DNA of 13,570 nt from Candidatus Kuenenia stuttgartensis (GTDB lineage Bacteria; Bacteroidota; Bacteroidia; Chitinophagales; Chitinophagaceae). The stretch is from positions 1-13,570 of the forward strand of contig CALQJH020000016.1 in NCBI GenBank assembly GCA_943330835.2. The letters are read 5' to 3'. The notes under the pieces are model-generated. The model saw nothing but the letters and a program-made list of their open reading frames with translations. It ran no database searches and had not been told where the DNA came from. Positions within the stretch are counted from its first letter, which is position 1. Each line of letters starts with the position of its first letter. A program made the translations under genes and the position numbers. Positions 7,741 through 13,570 of the stretch are shown here, in pieces.

Positions 7741-7767
7741 GAGCTGGATTTCTATCCGGCTCTTTTT
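7741..7767 (+). terminator. Intrinsic terminator, array copy 4, directly upstream of pfkB
   Basis: The hairpin is the same, but the A before the T-run is missing and only five T follow. The tract ends 8 bases before the pfkB start codon, leaving no room for a promoter between them. A transcript reaching pfkB must therefore read through this hairpin or start inside the array. An upstream UUGGAUA in the same unit could pair with UAUCCGG of the hairpin and act as an antiterminator; this is inference. Confidence 0.75.
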
Positions 7768-7775
7768 AACTTCAT

Positions 7776-8717
7776 ATGAAATCAACGATACTGACCATAA
7801 CAATGAATCCCTCAATCGACAAAAGCACTTCAATCGATTGTTTAATAGCAGAAAAAAAACTAAAATGCATTGAGCCGAAATCCGAACCTGGAGGTGGGGG
7901 GATAAATGTATCCAGAGTAATTAAAAGATTAGGCAATAATTCTATTGCAGCGTATTTATCTGGAGGAGGCAATGGAGAACTTCTAACCAAATTACTCCTT
8001 AAAGAAAACATTGAAACTAAAACAGTTTCTTGTTTAAACAATACAAGAGAAAACTTAAATGTTTTTGATCAGAAAAATAAGCTGCAGTATAGATTCATCA
8101 TGCCGGGAGCAGAAATTTATGAAAAGGAATGGAAAGCATTAATTAGTGAAATAGAACAGCTTAGCAATATAGAGTACATCGTATGTAGTGGCAGTATACC
8201 GATTGGCGTGCCTGATAATATATGGAGAACTATATCATCAATTGTAAAAAATAAAAAGATAAAATTAATCGTTGATACTTCTGGAAATCCGTTAAAAGAA
8301 ATATTAAAAGATAGTATCTACTTATTAAAACCAAATATCAACGAATTGAGTTCTGTAGTTGGCAAAGAAAAATTAAATACAAATGATGCCATACTGTTAG
8401 GGAAATCATTCGTCTCAAAAGGCAATTGCGAAATCATGGTCATTTCTTTGGGAGAAGAAGGTGCTATATTAATAGAAAAAGAAAGTGTGCATAAAATAAT
8501 CCCGCCATCAATTATAAGAACAAGCACTGTTGGTGCGGGAGATAGCATGGTTGGAGGAATTGCAAGCAAAATAGCAGACAATAAAAGCATATTAGAAGCA
8601 GTGAAATATGGAGTTGCATGTGGCAGTGCAGCAACGCTGAATCAAGGAACTGCATTATGTAACAAAGCCGATGCGGATAGATTATTCCTTAGAATTTCTA
8701 CAAAAGAGATTGTTTGA
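7776..8717 (+). CDS. pfkB: 6-phosphofructokinase II (PfkB family sugar kinase)
   Basis: The 313-residue protein closely follows E. coli PfkB (309 residues) and should phosphorylate fructose 6-phosphate with ATP in glycolysis. Visible landmarks are TITMNPSIDKS, SEPGGGGINVSRVI (37-50, the ribokinase-family first signature), QYRFIMPGAE, VCSGSIPIGVP, LLKPNINEL with K185/N187/E190, and STVGAGDSMVGG, where D256 is the catalytic base. The match of MPGA and of the VGAGDSMVGG region to PfkB favours this over 1-phosphofructokinase (FruK) or tagatose-6-phosphate kinase, which cannot be fully excluded. The start follows the fourth terminator by 8 bases, so expression may depend on read-through. The stop codon is overlapped by an FNR-like palindrome serving the next operon. 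Confidence 0.88.
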   Translation: MKSTILTITMNPSIDKSTSIDCLIAEKKLKCIEPKSEPGGGGINVSRVIKRLGNNSIAAYLSGGGNGELLTKLLLKENIETKTVSCLNNTRENLNVFDQKNKLQYRFIMPGAEIYEKEWKALISEIEQLSNIEYIVCSGSIPIGVPDNIWRTISSIVKNKKIKLIVDTSGNPLKEILKDSIYLLKPNINELSSVVGKEKLNTNDAILLGKSFVSKGNCEIMVISLGEEGAILIEKESVHKIIPPSIIRTSTVGAGDSMVGGIASKIADNKSILEAVKYGVACGSAATLNQGTALCNKADADRLFLRISTKEIV

Positions 8718-8727
8718 TTGTTATCAT
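8714..8727. promoter_or_regulatory. FNR-like palindrome upstream of the ytxH-like gene
   Basis: TTGAT-TGTT-ATCAT has the same ten fixed bases as the site at 3563-3576 and is a 9/10 match to the FNR consensus. It overlaps the pfkB stop codon and lies about 100 bases before the start of the YtxH-like gene, in a 106-base intergenic region. A possible -7 box TATTTTTA (8766-8773; consensus TAnnTTTG) would put the palindrome near -58. Both copies lie in promoter-bearing gaps of functionally related genes. Confidence 0.42.
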
Positions 8728-8823
8728 TATAAAAAGCAAGAATAGTCATTTCTATAGAATGTAAATATTTTTAGCTTCGCTTCATTATTTATAACTAATT
8801 AGTAAAAATTAAAAAAAGAAACC

Positions 8824-9069
8824 ATGGAAAATTACACAAAAATCGCAATTGGAGTTGCGGCAGGGATTGCAGTTGGAGGTATACTAGGCGTTTTATTTGC
8901 CCCAAACAAAGGAACTGAAACGAGGGCTAAAATAAAAAATGCTGGAACCAAATTAAATGAGAATGTCCAGGAGAAATTAAATAAAGGAAAAGAAAGCCTA
9001 TACGCTATGAAAAAAAACATCCTGGAGAGTCTTGACAATATAGAAGAAAGTACTGGGGAGTATATTTAA
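8824..9069 (+). CDS. YtxH domain-containing protein
   Basis: This 81-residue protein has one N-terminal membrane helix rich in Gly/Ala (about 7-26, IAIGVAAGIAVGGILGVLF), then APNKGTETR and a charged helical tail. That layout is the YtxH/gas-vesicle-like general stress family, where the APxxGxExR step after the helix is the hallmark. The molecular function is not known; Bacillus YtxH is a general stress protein. It is probably the first gene of a small operon with the holin-like gene 30 bases downstream. The leader is A-rich (AAAAAAAGAAACC before ATG), typical for Bacteroidota translation starts. An FNR-like palindrome lies upstream. Confidence 0.85.
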   Translation: MENYTKIAIGVAAGIAVGGILGVLFAPNKGTETRAKIKNAGTKLNENVQEKLNKGKESLYAMKKNILESLDNIEESTGEYI

Positions 9070-9099
9070 TTTTTTCTGAGACCTATTAATTCAATTGAA

Positions 9100-9447
9100 A
9101 TGCAAGATTCTTTCAAGAAAGCCGATGAACTATTTAGAGACATAAAAGAATATGTATCAAAAAGACTTTTGTTATTTGAATTGAATTTGGCAGATAAAAT
9201 ATCAAAGCTTATCAGCCAGTGGGTGATAAGCATTTTGATTGTAGTCTTATTTCTTTTCGGATTAATTTTTGTAAGCACGTCAGTAGCAATACTTTTAGGA
9301 AGATTATGTGGCGAAACATTGTACGGATTTTTGGCTGTTGGATTTTTCTATTGGATAGTGGCAATTATAATTTGGAAAATGAGAAAAAATAAAATTCGTA
9401 AATCTATATTGAATAACATTTTGGGAAATTTTGTCAGCAATGAGTAA
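9100..9447 (+). CDS. Phage-holin-superfamily-III-like small membrane protein
   Basis: A 115-residue protein with an amphipathic, charged N-terminal helix (1-38) and two membrane helices (about 42-67 and 75-93), then a short basic tail (KMRKNKIRKS). The layout and the LFELNLADKISKLISQ segment fit the holin superfamily III/Holin-X group, which is widespread in non-phage chromosomes. No phage genes are nearby, so a lytic role is unlikely; a role in envelope or stress physiology is inference. It follows the YtxH-like gene by 30 bases, a pairing I recall as common in Bacteroidota. Its stop is embedded in ATGAGTAA, where the next reading frame begins, implying translational coupling. Confidence 0.75.
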   Translation: MQDSFKKADELFRDIKEYVSKRLLLFELNLADKISKLISQWVISILIVVLFLFGLIFVSTSVAILLGRLCGETLYGFLAVGFFYWIVAIIIWKMRKNKIRKSILNNILGNFVSNE

Positions 9448-9732
9448 CCATAAACCTTCTTCATTTCAAAGTATAGAAGCATTTGAAATTAAAAAAAAAG
9501 CCTTGAAAATGAGTGTATTCAATTGGAGAAGACCATTCAAAATGATTGGCTGAATTTCAAACATAGCTTAAGGCCTAAAAACATATCGGCTCAAATAATT
9601 TCAAGAATTATTAAAAAAAACGAATTAGATAAAATGTCCGATTTGCTAAACTCTAAAAAAATAGCACTTTATATATTGAAATCCGCGAAACCAATTTCAG
9701 AAAAAATAAAATCATACTTTTTTAAGAAGTAA
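9440..9732 (+). CDS. Small helical protein with an apparent -1 frameshift at a run of nine A
   Basis: The ATG at 9440 overlaps the holin-like stop (ATGAGTAA). This frame reads MSNHKPSSFQSIEAFEIKKK and would end at 9553. The frame one base back is open from 9493 to the stop at 9730-9732 but has no ATG near its start. The frames meet at the A-run 9491-9499. A -1 shift there joins FEIKKK to SLENECIQLEK and TIQNDWLNFKHSLRP, giving a coherent charged helical protein of about 97 residues. I do not recognise a named family; it looks like the third member of a YtxH/holin-like set. Possible causes are programmed or transcriptional slippage, a real inactivating indel, or a homopolymer sequencing error. 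A TTG at 9523 could start a 69-residue remnant. Confidence 0.6.
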
Positions 9733-9801
9733 AAAAGCACCACTGAATAAGTTGAACTTTTTTTTCTTGAAAAGAAATTTCAAACTAAAAAAATAAATAC
9801 C

Positions 9802-10029
9802 ATGAGCATAGTTAAAGTATTAGAAGTAATGTCAAACTCTACAAAAAGCTGGGAAGATGCGGCACAGAATGCAGTAATTCATGCATCTAAAACGTTGCAC
9901 AATATTCGGTCGATTTGGATTCAGGAACAAAGTGCAAGCGTATTAAACAACAAAATAACCGAATACAGAGTCACCGTAAAATTGAGTTTTGAAATTGATC
10001 TTGTAGAAAAAGGGAAGAACAAAAAGTAA
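9802..10029 (+). CDS. Dodecin family flavin-binding protein
   Basis: This 75-residue protein has the dodecin pattern: an N-terminal strand SIVKVLEVMSNSTKSWEDA, one helix, then HNIRSIWIQEQSASV and TEYRVTVKLSFEID. Dodecins assemble into hollow dodecamers that store and quench flavins (FMN, FAD or riboflavin) between paired tryptophans; W39 occupies the place of the flavin-stacking Trp (W36 in the halophilic protein). The length is slightly above the usual ~68-71 because of a lysine-rich tail (EKGKNKK). It lies 69 bases after the frame-disrupted gene and 47 before the lipoprotein gene, same strand. The upstream stretch is A/T-only for long runs with no clear promoter box. A redox/stress role fits the neighbours. 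Confidence 0.9.
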   Translation: MSIVKVLEVMSNSTKSWEDAAQNAVIHASKTLHNIRSIWIQEQSASVLNNKITEYRVTVKLSFEIDLVEKGKNKK

Positions 10030-10076
10030 TCAATCCGATTATCTCAATTCGTTCATAAAGAATAATACGAAGAGCC

Positions 10077-10703
10077 ATGTTAATTAAATACATAAAGCCC
10101 ATTCTTTGGATAATATTAATTACAAGTTGCTATACTTCAGTAATTACAAATTCATGGAAAAGCCAAACGCTTCCGGCAAAATCATACAACAAAATCCTCG
10201 TGGTTGCTTTAGTGAAAAAAGAAGAACGATCCTTAAGAGAAAGTATGGAAAATCATTTAGTAGGAGATTTGAGCGAAAGGGGGTTTACAGCCATCTCTTC
10301 ATTGAAAGAATATGGACCAAAATCTTTTGAAGGACTTTCTGAATCAGTTGTATTAGATAAGATTGAAAAAAACGGGATTGATGCAGTACTTACTATTGTT
10401 TTATTGGATAAAGAAAAGGAGAAATACTATGTTCCAGGAAGAGTTTATTACACTCCATATACCATTTATCACCGAAGGTTTTGGGGATACTACACAACTA
10501 TATATGATAGAATTTACGAGCCTGGGTACTACTCAGTAGATACAAAGTATTTTTGGGAAAGCAATTTCTATAACATGGAGAGCAAGGAGCTAATTTACTC
10601 CGTACAAACAAAATCTTTTAATCCGAGTTCAGCTCAATCACTTGCGCATGAATATGGCAAAATGATTTGTGCAGATATAGTATCAAACGGCATTATTAAA
10701 TAA
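10077..10703 (+). CDS. Predicted lipoprotein of unknown function
   Basis: A 208-residue protein with a signal peptide ending in a lipobox (ILITSC, lipidated Cys18), so it should be anchored to the inner or outer membrane on the periplasmic side. After the signal come a SWKSQTLPAKSYNKILVVAL strand and a mixed alpha/beta region (ESMENHLVGDLSERGF, DAVLTIVLLDK). A tyrosine-rich patch at about 121-160 (YYVPGRVYYTPYTIYHRRFW and on) precedes a conserved-looking end (SLAHEYGKMICADIV). I recall similar lipoproteins in Bacteroidota without assigned function; DUF4136-like is possible but not claimed. It converges on msrBA with 22 bases between stops, and no clear hairpin terminator is visible there. Confidence 0.75.
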   Translation: MLIKYIKPILWIILITSCYTSVITNSWKSQTLPAKSYNKILVVALVKKEERSLRESMENHLVGDLSERGFTAISSLKEYGPKSFEGLSESVVLDKIEKNGIDAVLTIVLLDKEKEKYYVPGRVYYTPYTIYHRRFWGYYTTIYDRIYEPGYYSVDTKYFWESNFYNMESKELIYSVQTKSFNPSSAQSLAHEYGKMICADIVSNGIIK

Positions 10704-10725
10704 GGATGAAGTGAACGGACTACAA

Positions 10726-11805
10726 TCAATTCTTATTTTTTTTGATTCTCTCTTTAAATAGCCTTTCGAATTTTTCAAGCTTTGGCTGAATGACCATTTT
10801 GCAATAAGAGTTATTTTTATTTATTGCATAATAATCCTGATGGTAATCTTCAGCTTTGTAAAAAACTTTGAAAGAATTGAGTTGAGTGACTATTGGATTA
10901 TCATAGACTTTATTTTTGTTCAATGCATCAATAATACTTTTAGCCGTATTATATTGTGATTGATTTCTATAAAAAATTACGGAGCGGTATTGCTCTCCCA
11001 CATCATCTCCTTGTCTGTTATAAGTTGTAGGATCATGCACTGTAAAAAACACTTTTAAGATTTCATCTAATGAAGTTTTTCTCTTATCATAAACAATTTG
11101 AACAACTTCTGCATGGCCAGTATTATCCATACATACCTGTCTGTATGTCGGATTCGGCAATGTTCCTCCTGAAAATCCTGACTCAACCTTGATAACCCCG
11201 TCTAGCATTTCATAAACTGCTTCAACGCACCAATAGCAGCCGCCGCCTAATGTTATCGTATCGATATTGGAATGTTGATTCAATTGTACATATGTCTTGT
11301 CTTGCAAATCTTGTATAGGTTGAAATTCGAGAGAAAGTGAATTTACACAATAGCGTTTACCCGTTTCAGTTGGTCCGTCATCAAACAAATGACCTAAATG
11401 TCCTCCACATTTAGCACATATAATCTCAGTTCGATGAATGCCAAGGGAATTATCCACCTGTGTTTTTATTTTTCCTCCTGCAAGTTCTCGGTCAAAACTT
11501 GGCCATCCACAATGAGAGTCAAACTTCATCTCATCAGTAAACAATTCGTTGCCACAAGCCGCACATTTATAAACACCTTTCTCTTTATTCAACAATAATT
11601 TTCCGGAGTAAGGAGCTTCTGTACCTTTTTGGCGCAATACATAATATTGGTCTTTTGAAAGTTGCTTTTTCCATTCAGCATCTGATTTATTAACGATAGT
11701 AGAATCCGAATGATCAATCTTATTGTTTGATTGCCCACATGCTGTAAAAGAGATCAAAAAAATACTAAGTAATAATCGGAAATTATAACAGACAAGATGT
11801 TTCAT
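10726..11805 (-). CDS. msrBA: Bifunctional peptide methionine sulfoxide reductase MsrB-MsrA, lipoprotein
   Basis: This 359-residue fusion repairs oxidised methionine in proteins: MsrB (about 43-165) reduces the R-sulfoxide and MsrA (about 183-345) the S-sulfoxide. MsrB has the Zn cysteines C81/C84 and C130/C133, CGWPSF (99-104) and catalytic C153 in RYCVNSLSLEF. MsrA has GGGCYWCVEAVY with catalytic C190, then GHAEVVQIVYD and EQYRSVIFY; C335 may be a resolving Cys. I chose the ATG at 11803-11805 because it begins a proper signal peptide with lipobox FTAC (C23); an in-frame ATG ten codons upstream adds only unneeded hydrophobic residues. The enzyme should therefore work in the periplasm, tethered to a membrane. 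The B-A order is the reverse of the common MsrA-MsrB fusion. Both active sites are intact. Confidence 0.92.
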   Translation of the reverse strand: MKHLVCYNFRLLLSIFLISFTACGQSNNKIDHSDSTIVNKSDAEWKKQLSKDQYYVLRQKGTEAPYSGKLLLNKEKGVYKCAACGNELFTDEMKFDSHCGWPSFDRELAGGKIKTQVDNSLGIHRTEIICAKCGGHLGHLFDDGPTETGKRYCVNSLSLEFQPIQDLQDKTYVQLNQHSNIDTITLGGGCYWCVEAVYEMLDGVIKVESGFSGGTLPNPTYRQVCMDNTGHAEVVQIVYDKRKTSLDEILKVFFTVHDPTTYNRQGDDVGEQYRSVIFYRNQSQYNTAKSIIDALNKNKVYDNPIVTQLNSFKVFYKAEDYHQDYYAINKNNSYCKMVIQPKLEKFERLFKERIKKNKN

Positions 11806-11904
11806 AAAAAAAGATATTAAAATGAATAGGTGCATTACTAAACATAAACAAAGAAATATCAGTAATGTTCTGTCGATTTCAATTGAATGAACATTAGATT
11901 ATGG

Positions 11905-13233
11905 TCATTTTCCTAACATACCCATTCCTGGCATTTTACCCATTGGCATTTTATTCATCGTCTTCATCATGCCTTTCATTTGTTCGAACTGTTTGATGAA
12001 TTGATTCAATTCGACCAAATCTTTTCCACTACCACGGGCTATTCTTTGCTTACGACTTGGATTGATTATATCGGGATTACGTCTTTCTTGCATTGTCATT
12101 GAATTGATCATTGCTTCTATGCCAACAAATGCATTATCATTCACATCTAAATCCTTGACTTGTTTTCCAATTCCAGGAATCATTCCCATCAGATCTTTTA
12201 AATTACCCATTTTTTTTATCTGCTGCAATTGCGTTTTGAAATCTTCAAAATCAAATTGATTTTTTCTGATTTTCTTTTCCAATTTCGCGGCTTCCACTTC
12301 ATCAAATTGTTCTTGCGCACGCTCTACCAAACTCACAATATCACCCATGCCTAATATTCGTTGCGCCATACGATCCGGATAGAACACATCAAGTGTTTCC
12401 ATCTTCTCTCCGCTACTACTAAATTTTATGGGCTTATTTACCGTGTATTTAATAGATAATGCAGCTCCCCCTCTTGTATCGCCATCTAATTTAGTCAACA
12501 CTACCCCACTAAAATCAAGTCTTTCATTAAATACTGCGGCAGTATTTACAGCATCTTGTCCGGTCATACTATCCACTACAAATAAAATCTCCTGTGGTTT
12601 AATGGCTGATTTAATATTAGCAACTTCAGACATCATTACTTCGTCTACTGCCAATCGGCCGGCGGTATCAATAATGATTACATTTTTATTTTTCAACTTG
12701 GCTACAGCTATTGCATTTTGAGCAATTGAAACGGCATTATTATTTTCTCTTTCACTGTAAACTTCTACACCAATTTGCGAACCCAATACTTCTAATTGAT
12801 CAATAGCTGCAGGGCGATAAATATCACAGGCAACCAAAAGTGGTGATTTGCCTTTTTTTGTTTTTAGATAGTGAGCAAGCTTTCCGCTAAAGGTTGTTTT
12901 TCCACTTCCTTGCAAACCAGCTACTAATATAATTGCAGGATTACCAGATAAATTAAATTCACTTTCTTTCCCTCCCATTAAATCGGTAAGCTCATCTTGG
13001 ACAATTTTAACCATCTGTTGTCCAGGATTAACGGATAGTAACACTTTAGCACCCAATGCCTTTTCCTTTACCTTATCCGTAAATTCTTTTGCAATTTTGT
13101 AATTAACATCGGCATCCACCAATGCACGGCGTATATCCTTAACCGTATTAGCAATATTCAGATCTGTTATTCTTGCTTGTCCTTTTATATTTTTAAACGC
13201 GCTTTCAAGGCGTTCACTCAAATTTTGAAACAT
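11905..13233 (-). CDS. ffh: Signal recognition particle protein Ffh
   Basis: The complete 442-residue SRP54 GTPase binds 4.5S RNA and signal peptides of nascent membrane proteins and docks with FtsY. The N domain is 1-~90. The G domain has the P-loop GLQGSGKTT (106-114), DIYRPAA (137-143), DTAGR (189-193) and TKLDGD (247-252). The M domain (about 305-430) has DLMGMIPG, the RNA-binding RIARGSG (397-403) and a methionine-rich tail (QMKGMMKTMNKMPMGKMPGM). All expected motifs are present and the length is typical. It lies 31 bases after sucA on the same strand, so co-transcription is plausible but not required. Nothing unusual was seen. Confidence 0.97.
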   Translation of the reverse strand: MFQNLSERLESAFKNIKGQARITDLNIANTVKDIRRALVDADVNYKIAKEFTDKVKEKALGAKVLLSVNPGQQMVKIVQDELTDLMGGKESEFNLSGNPAIILVAGLQGSGKTTFSGKLAHYLKTKKGKSPLLVACDIYRPAAIDQLEVLGSQIGVEVYSERENNNAVSIAQNAIAVAKLKNKNVIIIDTAGRLAVDEVMMSEVANIKSAIKPQEILFVVDSMTGQDAVNTAAVFNERLDFSGVVLTKLDGDTRGGAALSIKYTVNKPIKFSSSGEKMETLDVFYPDRMAQRILGMGDIVSLVERAQEQFDEVEAAKLEKKIRKNQFDFEDFKTQLQQIKKMGNLKDLMGMIPGIGKQVKDLDVNDNAFVGIEAMINSMTMQERRNPDIINPSRKQRIARGSGKDLVELNQFIKQFEQMKGMMKTMNKMPMGKMPGMGMLGK

Positions 13234-13264
13234 ATTGTACCCTTACTTAATTGTGAATAATTGA

Positions 13265-13570
13265 TTACATGCTAAAAGCTGCATTTAAAATTTCCGCCTG
13301 CTCTTTTGCATGAATTTTTGCATACCCCGTTGCAGTAGCCGCACTGGCCTGTCTGCTTATCATATAAAAATTAATGTTCTTCAAATTCATTCGCAAATAT
13401 GTTGCTGCTCCCATATTGAGGGGCTCTTCCTGCACCCAATACCAAATTGCTTTTGAATATTTTTTGTATAAAGCATCCAATTGATTTTGAGGCAAGGGAT
13501 ACAATTGCTCTATCCTAACGATTGCGATATCTTTTCTATTTTCTTTTTGACGCTTTTCTTCTAAGTCGAA
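13265..13570 (-). CDS. sucA: 2-oxoglutarate dehydrogenase E1 component, C-terminal end (5' part outside window)
   Basis: The minus frame is open from the window edge and encodes the last 101 residues. These are the highly conserved E1 C-terminus: FDLEEKRQKENRKDIAIVRI, EQLYPLP, WVQEEPLNMGAATYLRMNL, then SRQASAATATGYAKIHAKEQ before the stop. In full-length SucA this thiamine-diphosphate enzyme decarboxylates 2-oxoglutarate in the TCA cycle and passes the succinyl group to the E2 lipoyl domain. The catalytic core lies upstream and cannot be examined. A TTG at 13502-13504 is an internal leucine codon, not the start. ffh follows 31 bases downstream. Confidence 0.95.
   Translation of the reverse strand, partial: FDLEEKRQKENRKDIAIVRIEQLYPLPQNQLDALYKKYSKAIWYWVQEEPLNMGAATYLRMNLKNINFYMISRQASAATATGYAKIHAKEQAEILNAAFSM

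Larger units (their letters stand above)
7261..7767. repeat. Tandem array of ~146-base units (three full plus a partial fourth), each containing an intrinsic terminator
   Basis: Units begin at 7261, 7407, 7551 and 7697 with TACTTTTAC, giving periods of 146, 144 and 146 bases. The fourth is cut after its terminator, about 70 bases in. A diverged remnant of the spacer (ATCACTTTTTAGAG against ATCATTTTTGGAA) precedes unit 1, from about 7230. Each unit holds a variable stretch TACTTTTACnnnAGG, then GGATATTGGATAAAKAAC, then a perfectly conserved hairpin and T-run. In the full units a second small hairpin and a spacer follow. This fills the 574-base gene-free stretch between mlaD and pfkB. I see no convincing protein gene in it. 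It may be a multi-copy regulatory leader, tandem small-RNA genes, or simple terminator duplication. Confidence 0.92.

Noticed and set aside
7261..7767. CRISPR-like array
   Set aside because: The repeat unit is about 146 bases with near-identical spacers, far from the short-repeat/unique-spacer design, and no cas gene is present.
9100..9447. Prophage remnant suggested by a holin-like gene
   Set aside because: No integrase, lysin, capsid or attachment-site evidence surrounds it; this holin superfamily is common in ordinary chromosomes.
9763..9777. TTTCTT-GAA-AAGAAA hairpin before the dodecin gene
   Set aside because: Weak A-T stem with a three-base loop and no proper T-run; likely chance in A/T-rich leader DNA.
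10106..10330. Plus-strand 74-codon frame inside the lipoprotein gene
   Set aside because: Overlaps the well-supported lipoprotein in another frame, is highly basic and has no family features.
11806..11835. Upstream ATG for msrBA adding ten residues
   Set aside because: The extension puts hydrophobic residues ahead of the basic start of a normal lipoprotein signal peptide.

Overview
The window is AT-rich chromosomal DNA, about one third G+C by eye. It most likely comes from a member of the Bacteroidota, probably close to Chitinophagaceae/Sphingobacteria. Four things suggest this: A-rich leaders instead of clear Shine-Dalgarno sites, TAnnTTTG-like -7 boxes, tandem-domain Bacteroidota-type universal stress proteins, and a lipoprotein MsrB-MsrA fusion. 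No rRNA, tRNA, CRISPR array, transposase or integrase was seen. The organism assignment is inference from style and homology by memory, not from a marker gene search.

Layout. 1-750 (+): 3' part of a phospholipase D/cardiolipin synthase-type gene. 747-3497 (-): a three-gene run, read from right to left, of two universal stress proteins and a YdjM/DUF457 membrane protein. 3498-3637: a divergent promoter region with an FNR-like palindrome. 3638-7201 (+): a tight run of D-lactate dehydrogenase followed by MlaE, MlaF and MlaD (phospholipid/lipid ABC transporter), with gaps of 9, 19 and 14 bases. 7202-7775: a tandem array of about 146-base units, each carrying a complete intrinsic terminator; the last one ends 8 bases before the next start codon. 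7776-8717 (+): 6-phosphofructokinase II (PfkB). A second FNR-like palindrome overlaps its stop codon. 8824-10703 (+): small envelope/stress genes: YtxH-like, holin-superfamily-III-like, a frame-disrupted short protein, dodecin and a lipoprotein. 10726-13570 (-): MsrBA lipoprotein, Ffh (SRP GTPase) and the 3' end of sucA (2-oxoglutarate dehydrogenase E1).

How the parts may work together. The middle of the window (stress proteins, fermentative lactate dehydrogenase, PfkB, small envelope proteins) looks like a low-oxygen or energy-stress island. Two copies of the same 14-base pattern TTGATnnnnATCAT sit in promoter positions, which suggests a shared Crp/Fnr-family regulator. Grouping Usp and PfkB under hypoxia control resembles the mycobacterial DosR regulon, although the regulator here would be different. 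The most unusual element is the four-fold terminator array before pfkB. The most unusual gene is the short ORF at 9440-9732, whose two halves are joined only by a -1 shift on a run of nine A. The flanks (Mla, Msr, Ffh, SucA) are ordinary housekeeping or envelope-maintenance genes.
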